From assembly GCA_900555425.1 (NCBI GenBank), contig UNSM01000003.1:1-33028 (forward strand): DNA of 33,028 nucleotides, written 5' to 3'. The translations under genes and the position numbers were made by a program. Below, one piece after another: positions 14,597-22,889 of this stretch (positions are counted from its first letter, which is position 1; each line of letters starts with the position of its first letter). Source of the stretch: Candidatus Saccharimonadota bacterium. Its GTDB lineage: Bacteria; Patescibacteriota; Saccharimonadia; Saccharimonadales; Saccharimonadaceae. The notes beneath the pieces are model-generated. The model had not been told where the DNA came from. It saw only the letters and a program-made list of their open reading frames with translations, and searched no databases.

Positions 14597-15112
14597 ATGG
14601 ATTCTCAAGCTAATCAATCATTCAGTGACGACCAAGAACTGGCTAAGGTATTAGCTGGCGTGTCACAAGATACAGACAATAATTTACAATTTGAAGAGAC
14701 AAGCACTACAGCTTCACCTGTAATTAATCCTGCAACCATCTCACCGGATCCTGTCGCTACAGATTCAGACGACAGTCAGAAGTCTGTCGAAGCTACAGTA
14801 GAATCTACTGCTCCAGAGCCAGTTACACCAACTCCAGCAGTCAGCGCTCCAACTCCAACTGCAACTGCAGATCCTGCGCTTGATACAATTAAGCAAACAG
14901 CTTTGAACGAGTTGCGTCCATTAGTCGACAAGCTGGACGTTTCTCCAGAAGAAAAGTTTGACACTTACCTGTTGCTTCTTCGTTCTACGGACGATAAAAC
15001 TCTGATCGCACCAGCACACGACGCTGCCGTAGCTATTGTTGACGAAGCTCGCCGCGCTCAGGCTCTACTGGATATCATTAAAGAAATCGACTATTTCTCA
15101 AATCCTCGTTAA
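14597..15112 (+). CDS. Low-complexity protein with a conserved-looking helical C-terminal domain
   Basis: A 171-residue protein I cannot assign to a named family. Residues 1-95 are rich in Ser, Thr, Asp, Pro and Ala and look disordered (T-P-T-P, A-P-T-P-T-A-T-A). Residues 96-171 form a compact helical region beginning LDTIKQTALNELRPLVDKLD and continuing into EARRAQALLDIIKEIDYF. There is no signal peptide or membrane span, so it is probably cytoplasmic. AAGGTGGG lies 5 nt before the ATG. It is monocistronic, followed by a strong terminator. The charged tail domain may bind a partner, but this is a guess. Confidence 0.75.
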   Translation: MDSQANQSFSDDQELAKVLAGVSQDTDNNLQFEETSTTASPVINPATISPDPVATDSDDSQKSVEATVESTAPEPVTPTPAVSAPTPTATADPALDTIKQTALNELRPLVDKLDVSPEEKFDTYLLLLRSTDDKTLIAPAHDAAVAIVDEARRAQALLDIIKEIDYFSNPR

Positions 15113-15126
15113 GTCATTCCTCCAAA

Positions 15127-15160
15127 ATAAAAACCCGCCATTTTCGGCGGGATTTTTATT
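15127..15160. terminator. Bidirectional intrinsic terminator between convergent genes
   Basis: CCCGCC (15134-15139) pairs with GGCGGG (15146-15151) around a 6-nt loop. A-rich sequence lies on the left and ATTTTTATT on the right. It serves the rightward gene ending at 15112 and groEL, which ends at 15174 on the other strand. Confidence 0.85.
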
Positions 15161-15173
15161 GCTCGGGGCAGAT

Positions 15174-16829
15174 TTACATCATACCCATTCCCGGCATACC
15201 GCCAGGAGCAGCTGCAACCTCAGCCTCTGGAATATCAACCACCAAAGCACCCATAGTTGCCGCAGTTGACGCAATTGACACTGCATTTTGAACAGCTTCT
15301 TTAGTCACGCGAGCTGGGTCGATGACGCCAGCTTTTTTGATATCCACGAGACCCGCTTCCGGATTCATTACGTTTATACCAAAGCCTGGATTTTTCCTAA
15401 GTTCGTGCAACCATTCATCTGGGTTTAATCCGGCATTTTCCATAATAATCCTAAAGGGTTTATCAAGGGCTTTATAAAGCACATTAGCTCCCACGTGAAC
15501 AGAGTCATCAACTCCCGATTTTCTCAAGCCACCATGAAGTTTTGAGGCCAAATTGACCAAAGTTACGCCGCCACCAGCGACAATTCCCTCAGCCAAAGCC
15601 GCCTTAGTAGCCGCCACAGCGTCATCAACGCGGAATTTCTTCTCGTCAATTTCCGTCTCAGTCGCGCCGCCAACCTTAATAACCGCAACCTTGCCAGACA
15701 ATGCCGCAGCACGCTTGTCGAATTGCTCTTTCTCATACTCGCTAGAAGCATTTTCTGAAAGCGACTTAATCTCAGCAATTCGCTCCTTCACACCTGAAGG
15801 TTTGCCTGCGCCTTCGATAATTGTCGTTTCATCTTTACCAACAATCACCTTACGTGCCGATCCCAAAACTTCCAAGCCAGCGTTTTCGAATGTCAATCCG
15901 TGATCTTCAGAAATCACAGTCGCGCCAGTTAGCACAGCGATATCACGAAGAACGTCTTTGCGACGATCACCGAAACTTGGCGCCTTAACGGCTACGGTAT
16001 TAAATACGCCCTTCAATTTGTTCAAGACCAAAATACTCAAGGCTTCGCCTTCAACTTCATCAGCAATCAGAACAACGTCCTTTTTACCGCTTTGTGCCAA
16101 TTTTTCCAACATTGGCAAGAATTCTTGCACACTAGAAATCTTCTTGTCGGTGATTAGAATTGCTGGCTTTTCGTACACAGCTTCCTGGCGACCCGCGTCA
16201 GTAACAAAGAACGGACTCACCCAACCCTTGTCCAAGCTAAAACCTTCGACAACTTCAGCTTCCAGTTCCAAACCTTGACCAGCCTCAACAGTAACTACGC
16301 CGTCTTTACCGACTTTCTCGATTACGCCAGCAATCAACTTTCCGATTTCCGCATCGCCCGCCGAAATCGTAGCAACTTCAGCCACGCGGTCAGACTTGCC
16401 TTCAATCGGCTCAGCCAATTTGTTCAATTCTTTAACAATTTCCGCGCCAGCTTGCTCGATGCCTTTCCTAAGTTCCATCGGATTATGTCCAGCCGCAATC
16501 AATCGATTCGCCTCTTTCAAAATTGAATACGTCAACACCGTTACAGTCGTCGTGCCGTCGCCTGCTTGCTTGTTCAAGTTCTTAGCAGCCTGCTTGATTA
16601 AATCGGCACCGACTTTGTAGCCTAGCGTTTCGTCATCGTTTCCTGGCAATTCAATTCCTTCAGCCACAGTTACACCGTCATGAGTAACAGTTGGACCGCC
16701 AAAACCCTTCGCAATCACAACATTGCGACCCTTTGGACCGTAAGTTACCTTAACTGCGTCGTATAGCGATTTAGCTCCGCCAAGCACGCGATTTCGCGCA
16801 TCGTCATCATAAAAAACTTTTTTTGCCAT
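15174..16829 (-). CDS. groEL: 60-kDa chaperonin GroEL
   Basis: GroEL forms the double-ring ATP-driven folding chamber of the cytoplasm, capped by GroES. The 551-residue protein shows MAKKVFYDDDAR at the start, GPKGRNVV, the nucleotide loop GDGTTT, and the Gly/Met tail PGGMPGMGMM. The start at 16829 is preferred over an in-frame ATG at 16856 because GGGGAG precedes it and because MAKK is the standard GroEL N-terminus. It follows groES by 16 bp and shares its CIRCE-controlled promoter. Confidence 0.97.
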   Translation of the reverse strand: MAKKVFYDDDARNRVLGGAKSLYDAVKVTYGPKGRNVVIAKGFGGPTVTHDGVTVAEGIELPGNDDETLGYKVGADLIKQAAKNLNKQAGDGTTTVTVLTYSILKEANRLIAAGHNPMELRKGIEQAGAEIVKELNKLAEPIEGKSDRVAEVATISAGDAEIGKLIAGVIEKVGKDGVVTVEAGQGLELEAEVVEGFSLDKGWVSPFFVTDAGRQEAVYEKPAILITDKKISSVQEFLPMLEKLAQSGKKDVVLIADEVEGEALSILVLNKLKGVFNTVAVKAPSFGDRRKDVLRDIAVLTGATVISEDHGLTFENAGLEVLGSARKVIVGKDETTIIEGAGKPSGVKERIAEIKSLSENASSEYEKEQFDKRAAALSGKVAVIKVGGATETEIDEKKFRVDDAVAATKAALAEGIVAGGGVTLVNLASKLHGGLRKSGVDDSVHVGANVLYKALDKPFRIIMENAGLNPDEWLHELRKNPGFGINVMNPEAGLVDIKKAGVIDPARVTKEAVQNAVSIASTAATMGALVVDIPEAEVAAAPGGMPGMGMM

Positions 16830-16845
16830 AATTAAACTCCCCTTT

Positions 16846-17115
16846 TTATCCAACAACCGTTGCTAAAATATCTTCTTCGCGAACAACCAAATATTCCGTG
16901 CCGTCAATTTTCAAATCCGTAGTCGAATATTCCTTATAGACAATTCGATCACCGACTTTGACGTTCTTCACATCGCCGCCAACTGCTTTAACTTCCGCAA
17001 CTACTGGCTTTTCTTTAGCGTTATCAGGCAAGTAAATTCCGCTCGCTGTCTGAGTCTTTGCTTCTTCACGCACCGCTACAACACGGTCGCCAAGAGGCTT
17101 AATAGGTGTACTCAC
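16846..17115 (-). CDS. groES: 10-kDa co-chaperonin GroES
   Basis: GroES is the heptameric lid of GroEL. From a GTG at 17115 the protein has 89 residues: STPIKPLGDRVV, a mobile loop around TQTASGIYLPDNAKEKP that contacts GroEL, and the closing KIDGTEYLVVREEDILA. The GTG is chosen because GGAGG lies 5 nt upstream; upstream in-frame ATGs such as the one overlapping that GGAGG would add non-GroES residues. It is the first gene of the groES-groEL operon. Confidence 0.95.
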   Translation of the reverse strand: MSTPIKPLGDRVVAVREEAKTQTASGIYLPDNAKEKPVVAEVKAVGGDVKNVKVGDRIVYKEYSTTDLKIDGTEYLVVREEDILATVVG

Positions 17116-17145
17116 GTTATCCTCCATTTCGTTAACAACATATCT

Positions 17146-17188
17146 ATTGTAGCGCAACAAATTAGCACTCGTCAAGTGTGAGTGCTAA
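17146..17188 (-). promoter_or_regulatory. groESL promoter with perfect CIRCE operator
   Basis: TTAGCACTC (17162-17170), a 9-bp spacer and GAGTGCTAA (17180-17188) match the CIRCE consensus with no mismatch. On the minus strand TTGACG (17175-17170) and TACAAT (17151-17146) form the promoter with an 18-bp spacer, so HrcA bound at CIRCE would cover the -35. The predicted regulator hrcA is not in the window. Confidence 0.95.
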
Positions 17189-17243
17189 TTATCTCCTACG
17201 CCTCGACTTTCTAGATTTTTTACAACGGTCGTGGTAGTATGAC

Positions 17244-17299
17244 TATAAGACAGCAGCGCCCCCTTATGTTAGGGCAAGCGGGCTGTCTTATTTTATTTT
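17244..17299 (+). ncRNA. Isolated hairpin with a T-tract: orphan terminator or small RNA
   Basis: AAGACAGC (17247-17254) pairs with GCTGTCTT (17282-17289), enclosing an inner CCCT/AGGG helix, followed by TTATTTTATTTT on the plus strand. No rightward gene precedes it for over 2 kb, so it has no obvious transcript to terminate. A weak promoter-like TTTACA (17219-17224) and TATAAG (17244-17249), spacer 19, might drive a very short RNA. It may instead simply insulate against antisense transcription. Confidence 0.3.
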
Positions 17300-17306
17300 G
17301 ATGAAT

Positions 17307-18146
17307 TTATTTCCTAACTATTTCTTCAAGTTCTGTCTCATAAAATGAACACGCCCTTTTAACAGCTTTATTGCTCGGCATTAAATTATCTCCATAAGAA
17401 CCAAAGTCACCCCGTCTATGATCAAAACCAGACCAAGTGGCGTGACATCCCTCATCACGGTCACTATTATTAGCATTCCGCGCAGAGTCTGGCGTTGATT
17501 TTATATCAAGACCAATTGTATTACCCTTATACTCAACTATAAGATCTATTCCAGCAAGATCATCGTCAATGCTAGTCGTATGAACAGCCCGCACTCCCTT
17601 AGTTTTCCTTAAAGCTATTTCAGCAGCGATTTCGTGACGCATACCATTGATCACGTGATCTAAGAATTTATATGCATTTTCAATTTCCTCATCGCTATAG
17701 CCAAGACACTCCATGGCGCCTTGAACATCCGATATAAGTTCTGATTTGCGAGTATATTGCCCCTTGCTAATTATGTCTCGTACAACCTTATTAAAAGCTA
17801 CAACTGTCTCTTTTTCTTTTATCTTATTATTGCGCTCATAAAATACCCCATTCCTATAAGATTCAAGTTTTTCTTCCGCGCAAATCCAACAAGGCATCTT
17901 TTGTATCAACTCTAGTATTTTATATTCCGGCGCTTTATCCGTGTCACCTTTCTCTTTTAAAATATCATCCGCCACGCCCGACGCAACATATCTATCCACT
18001 AATCGATATGAACTTTCCGGATTAAACTCTCTGGTTGCAGCTCGCCCTATTCCTAATACAATTTCACGCAGTCTTTCTTGATATTTGGAAGATTCAACAA
18101 TCTCCCAAGCAATCTCAGCTACTCCTGATCCTCTAGCAATCTCCAT
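17307..18146 (-). CDS. Unknown protein with a PD-(D/E)XK-like nuclease core
   Basis: A 279-residue protein, helical in its first 170 residues, with one CxxC (PCWICAEEK, residues 86 and 89). Residues 171-217 read H-E-I-A-A-E then, after a turn, GIDLIVEYKGNTIGLDIKS. A Glu (E172/E176), D201 and D214-I-K216 have the order and strand context of the PD-(D/E)XK nuclease fold (E, then D, then D-x-K). This could be a DNA repair or restriction-type nuclease, or a fold relative without activity. The ATG at 18146 is preferred because a TATTAT box ends 12 nt upstream; an in-frame start at 18176 adds an unlikely hydrophobic decapeptide. It stands alone between groES and murF-like. Confidence 0.55.
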   Translation of the reverse strand: MEIARGSGVAEIAWEIVESSKYQERLREIVLGIGRAATREFNPESSYRLVDRYVASGVADDILKEKGDTDKAPEYKILELIQKMPCWICAEEKLESYRNGVFYERNNKIKEKETVVAFNKVVRDIISKGQYTRKSELISDVQGAMECLGYSDEEIENAYKFLDHVINGMRHEIAAEIALRKTKGVRAVHTTSIDDDLAGIDLIVEYKGNTIGLDIKSTPDSARNANNSDRDEGCHATWSGFDHRRGDFGSYGDNLMPSNKAVKRACSFYETELEEIVRK

Positions 18147-18222
18147 ACAATGGTTGCTATAATACCATAAAATCATTAAAGAGGCAACCTCACACCCTTC
18201 TCCCTACTATTCCTCAATCTGT

Positions 18223-18228
18223 TATAAT
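18223..18228 (+). promoter_or_regulatory. -10 box of the murF-like gene, leaderless type
   Basis: TATAAT ends 6 nt before the ATG at 18235, leaving no room for a ribosome-binding site. Initiation of transcription at or next to the A of the ATG is expected. Confidence 0.55.
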
Positions 18229-18234
18229 AACTCC

Positions 18235-19524
18235 ATGCAATTATTCAAACATCTCTTAGAAACAATTCTCGGCTCTTACGTAAAAAAATATCTTAAATCT
18301 CATCCTGATGCCAAACTAATTGCCGTAGTTGGCAGCGTTGGTAAAACTAGTGTAAAATCAGCAACCACCACTGTTCTATCAAAAAAATTCACCGTGCGCC
18401 ATAGTCGCGGCAATTTGAACACGACCTTAAGTGCGCCGCTGGAAATCTTAGGTGTAGACGGGCCAAAAAACACCAAATCTCCCCTAGCCTGGCTAAAAGT
18501 TTTCTCAGCAGCACACGCCAGCATAAAAAACCCCGAATCGCCAGATATAATTATTCAAGAATGCGGTATTGATTGCCCTGGTGAAATGGCTACTTTTATG
18601 CGCTACATTCAACCCGACATTGCCATAATTACCTCTGTTGCTCCTGAGCATATGGAGTTTTTCAAAAATATGGATACGGTAGCTCACGAGGAATTGTCCA
18701 TTAGCCAGGTCGCTAAAAAAACCATCTTCAACCTTCACGATATCGACGAAAAATATCATAATCTCATAGCTGGAAATCGCGTAAGTTACGGCGACGAATC
18801 CGCTGATGTTTTCCTGGAAATTAAAAAGACTACAGATACTGGTTGTATTGTCAATCTGAAACACTCCGAAGAAACCTCTCAGGACATCAATATTTCTGTA
18901 TTGGGCAAACATAATATTCGCTCAATCACTGGCGCGGCGGCGGCAGGGTTAGCTTGCGGAATGAATATCGAAGAAGTTGCGGCGGCTTTAACAAAAATCA
19001 AACCAGTTTCAGGTAGAATGAATATTTTACGCGGCATACGCGGTTGTACATCGCTGGACGACACTTACAACGCCAGTCCTATTGCCATGGAAAATTCGCT
19101 AAAAACGCTCTATTCCATCTCTGCTAATCATAAAATTGCCGTATTGGGCGATATGAATGAACTGGGTGAAACATCCGAATCAGAGCATAAAAAAATCGGT
19201 GAAATTTGCGACCCTAGCCAATTAGAGTTGCTTATTACTGTTGGTAAAATGTCAAAAAAACACCTCGCGCCAATCGCTGAAAAAAATGGCTGCAAAGTAA
19301 TTTCTTTTGACACGGCGCTTGAAGCTGGAGAATTCCTGAAAAATAGCGACATTAAAGATACGACAATTCTATTCAAAGGCTCGCAGGGCGGCATTTACCT
19401 TGAAGACGCCGTGAAAGAATTACTACTCGACCCAAGCGATGCAGAAAAATTAGTTCGTCAATCACAAAGCTGGAAACAGATTAAAGCGAAATTTTACGAC
19501 TCTTTTTCTCAATCTCAGAAATAA
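18235..19524 (+). CDS. MurF-like Mur ligase without the N-terminal domain
   Basis: MurF adds D-Ala-D-Ala to the UDP-MurNAc-tripeptide in peptidoglycan synthesis. The 429-residue protein shows the ATP loop GSVGKTSVK (33-41), the DDTYNASP motif and LGDMNELGE, both typical of MurF, followed by a C-terminal ligase domain. The ATP loop lies about 75 residues closer to the N-terminus than in E. coli MurF, so the UDP-binding first domain is missing and replaced by a short helical leader. It ends overlapping murE by 44 bp tail to tail. Substrate specificity cannot be read from sequence; another Mur-ligase activity is possible. Confidence 0.8.
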   Translation: MQLFKHLLETILGSYVKKYLKSHPDAKLIAVVGSVGKTSVKSATTTVLSKKFTVRHSRGNLNTTLSAPLEILGVDGPKNTKSPLAWLKVFSAAHASIKNPESPDIIIQECGIDCPGEMATFMRYIQPDIAIITSVAPEHMEFFKNMDTVAHEELSISQVAKKTIFNLHDIDEKYHNLIAGNRVSYGDESADVFLEIKKTTDTGCIVNLKHSEETSQDINISVLGKHNIRSITGAAAAGLACGMNIEEVAAALTKIKPVSGRMNILRGIRGCTSLDDTYNASPIAMENSLKTLYSISANHKIAVLGDMNELGETSESEHKKIGEICDPSQLELLITVGKMSKKHLAPIAEKNGCKVISFDTALEAGEFLKNSDIKDTTILFKGSQGGIYLEDAVKELLLDPSDAEKLVRQSQSWKQIKAKFYDSFSQSQK

Positions 19525-20806
19525 TTTCCTGAACGACCTTCTTGTCGTTCCACGGAATTCGCTTGCCATTTACAATTCGGTACTGCTCATGACCCATGCC
19601 AGTAATCAGAATCGTATCGCCACGAACAGCCGACTTCAAAGCTTGATAAATCGCCTGTTTTCGATCAGCAATTTCCGTCATCTTATGAGCCTTTTTCGTT
19701 CGCTCAATTCCCTGACGAATCATTGCCCGAATTTCGTCTGGATTTTCGTTATAACTTTCCTCGTCAGTTAGGAAAATCCTATCTGCCAAATTAGCCGCCA
19801 GTTCGCCCATAATCGGACGCTTTGTCTTATCTCTATCGCCGCACGCACCAAACACCAAAGTTAATCGCCCCTTGGTAATTTTATGAGTGGTTTTTAGCAA
19901 TTTTTCCAGCGCGTCTGGCGTGTGAGCATAATCCACAATAATATCAATTCCAAGCTTATTTTCTACTCGCTCGAATCTTCCAGGAATCGCTTCCAAGTTC
20001 GCCACGCCCTCTTGAATATCTTCCAACTTTATTCCCAACAAATACGCCAACGACACCGCAGCCGACATATTCATCACGTTAAATTCGCCAGGCAAATTAG
20101 TCGCCAACTCCAAATGAGTTTGATGATCAATCAGTAAACTCGCCTCTGTTCCCTTTTTATACAACTTAACGTGCGTTAAGTGAGCTTCAGCTTCCGGATT
20201 CGTCCCGTAAGTCATTTTCTCGCCAGAAGCTGTAAACTTGTCAAAATATTCAAACCACTCGTCATCACGATTCAGCACGATATATTTCGGATTTTTCTTA
20301 AACAATTTAGCCTTAGCCGCCGCGTAAGCTTCCATCGTTTTGTGATAGTCCAAATGGTCTTGAGTCAAATTAGTCATCACCGCCGCCTCAATTGGCACAC
20401 CGTCAAATTTATGCTGCGACAGAGCGTGACTTGTTGCCTCTAAAATCACATATTCCACGCCTTCACGCTGAGCTGTCTGGAAAAAGCTAAACAGCCTTGC
20501 TACAGTCGGGACCGTCGCATTCAAATCATTTATCTTTTCCTTGCCAGCAATTTCAATCACCGCCGTCGTAAATAATGCAGTCTTAAAGCCAGCCTCTTTC
20601 AAGATTTCATTGATATAACAAGCGGTCGTAGTTTTCCCGTTCGTCCCTGTTACTGCGATAATTCTCAAGCCACGAGCTGGATTGCCATATCTTAGGCTAA
20701 TCATCTTCGTGCGCGCAACTCTATAGGCGTTTTCGGTTTTTTCCAAAGCTCCTTGAGGTAGCGTTTTTCTAGCAATTTTTACCAACTCGTTTTTCATAAT
20801 ACCCAT
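19481..20806 (-). CDS. murE: MurE-like UDP-MurNAc-tripeptide synthetase, shortened N-terminus
   Basis: MurE attaches the third stem-peptide residue (meso-DAP or Lys) to UDP-MurNAc-L-Ala-D-Glu. Visible are VTGTNGKTT (residues 52-60), the carbamylated-lysine region after HALSQHKFDG, YAHTPDALEK, and FGACGDRDKTKRP. The specificity loop, normally around D-N-P-R in DAP enzymes, reads TDEESYNENPDE here, so the added amino acid cannot be assigned. As in the MurF-like gene, the N-terminal domain is cut to about 50 residues. The ATG at 20806 gives 441 residues and follows a TATAAG box by 7 nt; M4 (20797) is an alternative start. A frame further upstream overlaps tsaD and is rejected. Confidence 0.82.
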   Translation of the reverse strand: MGIMKNELVKIARKTLPQGALEKTENAYRVARTKMISLRYGNPARGLRIIAVTGTNGKTTTACYINEILKEAGFKTALFTTAVIEIAGKEKINDLNATVPTVARLFSFFQTAQREGVEYVILEATSHALSQHKFDGVPIEAAVMTNLTQDHLDYHKTMEAYAAAKAKLFKKNPKYIVLNRDDEWFEYFDKFTASGEKMTYGTNPEAEAHLTHVKLYKKGTEASLLIDHQTHLELATNLPGEFNVMNMSAAVSLAYLLGIKLEDIQEGVANLEAIPGRFERVENKLGIDIIVDYAHTPDALEKLLKTTHKITKGRLTLVFGACGDRDKTKRPIMGELAANLADRIFLTDEESYNENPDEIRAMIRQGIERTKKAHKMTEIADRKQAIYQALKSAVRGDTILITGMGHEQYRIVNGKRIPWNDKKVVQEIISEIEKKSRKISL

Positions 20807-20838
20807 TTTACCACTTATATTTGCTATAATAAAAACAA
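20807..20838. promoter_or_regulatory. Compact divergent promoter region, murE/tsaD
   Basis: Only 32 bp separate the two start codons. TATAAT (20825-20830) lies 8 nt before the tsaD ATG on the plus strand, and TATAAG (20819-20814) lies 7 nt before the murE ATG on the minus strand. Each -35 would fall within the other gene. Both messages should be leaderless and the promoters probably compete. Confidence 0.5.
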
Positions 20839-21909
20839 ATGAGGATTTTGGGAATCGAATCCAGTTGCGACGAAACAGCGGCGTCAATAGTTGAAGATGG
20901 CGAACGCTTGCTTTCAAATGTCGTCAATTCACAAATTGATATTCACGCAGAATACGGCGGAGTTATTCCAGAAATTGCCGCTCGCAGCCACTTGGAAGTT
21001 GTAAATCCCGTCATTAAAAAAGCTTTGTCTGACGCAAATTGCACTTGGGATGACATCGATGCCATCGCCGTTACTTACGCGCCAGGACTTATTGGCTCGC
21101 TATTAATCGGCACTCTCGCCGCCAGAACTCTCGCTATTATTCACAATAAGCCGCTCTTTAAGATTCATCATGTAGAAGCTCACGTGTACGCCAATTTTAT
21201 CAATAAGCAAGCCGACAATTTATCTCTAACATTGCCGAAACAGCAGCCGTCATTCCCTATGCTTTCGTTAATCGTTTCAGGCGGACACTCACAACTTGTC
21301 CTATTCAAAAATCACGGTGATTATCAACTTATCGGACAAACCCAAGACGACGCGGTTGGCGAAGCGTTTGATAAAGTTGCTAAAATCATCGGCTTGCCAT
21401 ATCCTGGCGGCCCAGCCATTGCTAAAGCTGCTGAGCTTGGCAATCCACACGCGTTTCACTTGCCTATCGCCAAACTATCCGGCGAATACGATTTCTCCTT
21501 CTCTGGGCTTAAGACAGCCGTTTTGAGAGCCGTTCAGCACGAAGTCGGTAAAGACTTCACTTTTCCCTCTCATGAGCTTCCAGCGCTCGTAGATGACGAA
21601 TTACGACGTAATATGGCAGCGAGTTTCCAATATACAGCCATAAAAACTCTCGTAAATAAGACCAAAAAGGCGTTTGACAATTTCCAACCAGCTTCCGTTG
21701 TAATCGCTGGCGGAGTTGCGGCTAACCAAGAGTTGCGCCGTCAATTACGCGAAGCTTTGCCAATTGACATCGAATACGCCCCTATTCAACTCTGTACAGA
21801 TAACGCCGCGATGATTGCCACTCTCGGTTATTTTAGATCTCAAATTGACGAACCGACAGATCCATACGATTTAGAAGTTCAGCCAAGTTTATCAATGACA
21901 GCAATATAA
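20839..21909 (+). CDS. tsaD: tRNA threonylcarbamoyladenosine transferase TsaD
   Basis: TsaD transfers the threonylcarbamoyl group to A37 of tRNAs that read ANN codons, in a complex with TsaB and TsaE. The 356-residue protein begins MRILGIESSCDETA and has the iron ligands H111 and H115 in HHVEAHVYANF, the same numbers as in E. coli. Further motifs are LIVSGGHSQLV and GGVAANQELR. The ATG follows a TATAAT box by 8 nt and lacks a Shine-Dalgarno sequence. The FemAB-type gene follows after an 18-bp gap, so the two are probably cotranscribed. Confidence 0.96.
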   Translation: MRILGIESSCDETAASIVEDGERLLSNVVNSQIDIHAEYGGVIPEIAARSHLEVVNPVIKKALSDANCTWDDIDAIAVTYAPGLIGSLLIGTLAARTLAIIHNKPLFKIHHVEAHVYANFINKQADNLSLTLPKQQPSFPMLSLIVSGGHSQLVLFKNHGDYQLIGQTQDDAVGEAFDKVAKIIGLPYPGGPAIAKAAELGNPHAFHLPIAKLSGEYDFSFSGLKTAVLRAVQHEVGKDFTFPSHELPALVDDELRRNMAASFQYTAIKTLVNKTKKAFDNFQPASVVIAGGVAANQELRRQLREALPIDIEYAPIQLCTDNAAMIATLGYFRSQIDEPTDPYDLEVQPSLSMTAI

Positions 21910-21927
21910 CGTTGTGAGGATTACAAC

Positions 21928-22854
21928 ATGAATCAACATTTTCTACAATCATCAGCCTGGGAAAAATTCCAACAATCGCTCGGTCGAAAAGTCTTTCACA
22001 ACAGAGGTGAAGGATGGGAATATTTCGCAATATTAGAGCACGGCACGGACAATTCTCGTTTATATTGCCCCTTCGGTCCAACCTCTATTAACGAAGAATC
22101 ATTACGATTGGCACTAAAAGACTTAGCAGAGCTCGGCAAAAAACTTGGCGTAACTTTCCTTAGAGTCGGACCAATTAAACCCACCTTTTCTAAGGTATTA
22201 TCTGATGAGCATTGGAAGAAAGCCACTTACGTACATTTGCAGCCAGAACATACGCACGTTATCAATCTTCAGCAACCAGAGGAAGAGATTATAGCAAGCA
22301 TGGCGCAACCTGTAAGGAATTGTTATAGGAATTATCACAAAAAAGGTGCAACGATTCATCAATCTCAAAACCCGGACGATATTAAATATTTCCTAGAATT
22401 GATACACGAAGTTGCCAAACGAACTGGCATGTCGCCGCACCCAGATTTATATTTTCATAAGCAAGCCAATTCCCTACTTCCATCCAAAGATGCTTCATTT
22501 TGGTACGCAACATATGATAATAAAGTAATTGCTACTGCCCTATTTTTCGACTCAAAAACAACTCGAATTTACGCGCATGCAGCAGCAAATTCTACACCAG
22601 AATATCGCAAGCTTAACGCTGGAACTGCCCTGCTCACCGAAGCGATAATCGATGCAAAACATCGTCAAATGGAGAAAGTCGATTTATACGGAATTGCTCC
22701 TGAAAACGCACCAAAAAATCACCCGTGGGCTGGCTTTACGAAATTCAAGCGATCATTCGGCGGCGAAGATATTTATTCTGGGTCAACTTGGGAACTTCCC
22801 CTAAAGCCACTTCAATATTGGCTATATCGAGCGTATCAAACGATCAGAAAATAA
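21928..22854 (+). CDS. FemAB/FemX-type aminoacyltransferase (peptidoglycan bridge)
   Basis: FemABX proteins use aminoacyl-tRNA to build peptide cross-bridges on lipid-linked peptidoglycan precursors and consist of two GNAT-like domains. The 308-residue protein starts with Q-S-S-A-W-E-K-F-Q-Q-S-L-G, the usual opening motif, followed by VGPIKPTF and a central P-V-R-N-C-Y-R-N-Y-H-K-K-G segment that matches the nucleotide-sugar binding region of the family. It ends with G-F-T-K-F-K-R-S-F-G-G, a strong FemAB signature. The long helical arm of the classical Fem factors is absent. It follows tsaD with an 18-bp gap and a weak GTGAGGAT site. The amino acid and position added are unknown. Confidence 0.8.
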   Translation: MNQHFLQSSAWEKFQQSLGRKVFHNRGEGWEYFAILEHGTDNSRLYCPFGPTSINEESLRLALKDLAELGKKLGVTFLRVGPIKPTFSKVLSDEHWKKATYVHLQPEHTHVINLQQPEEEIIASMAQPVRNCYRNYHKKGATIHQSQNPDDIKYFLELIHEVAKRTGMSPHPDLYFHKQANSLLPSKDASFWYATYDNKVIATALFFDSKTTRIYAHAAANSTPEYRKLNAGTALLTEAIIDAKHRQMEKVDLYGIAPENAPKNHPWAGFTKFKRSFGGEDIYSGSTWELPLKPLQYWLYRAYQTIRK

Positions 22855-22889
22855 CCTTATTTCATCCATCACACCACATAAATTTGTGG

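Noticed and set aside
20807..20917. Longer murE start at 20917
   Set aside because: It overlaps the start of tsaD on the other strand, adds non-Mur sequence, and both promoters lie inside it.
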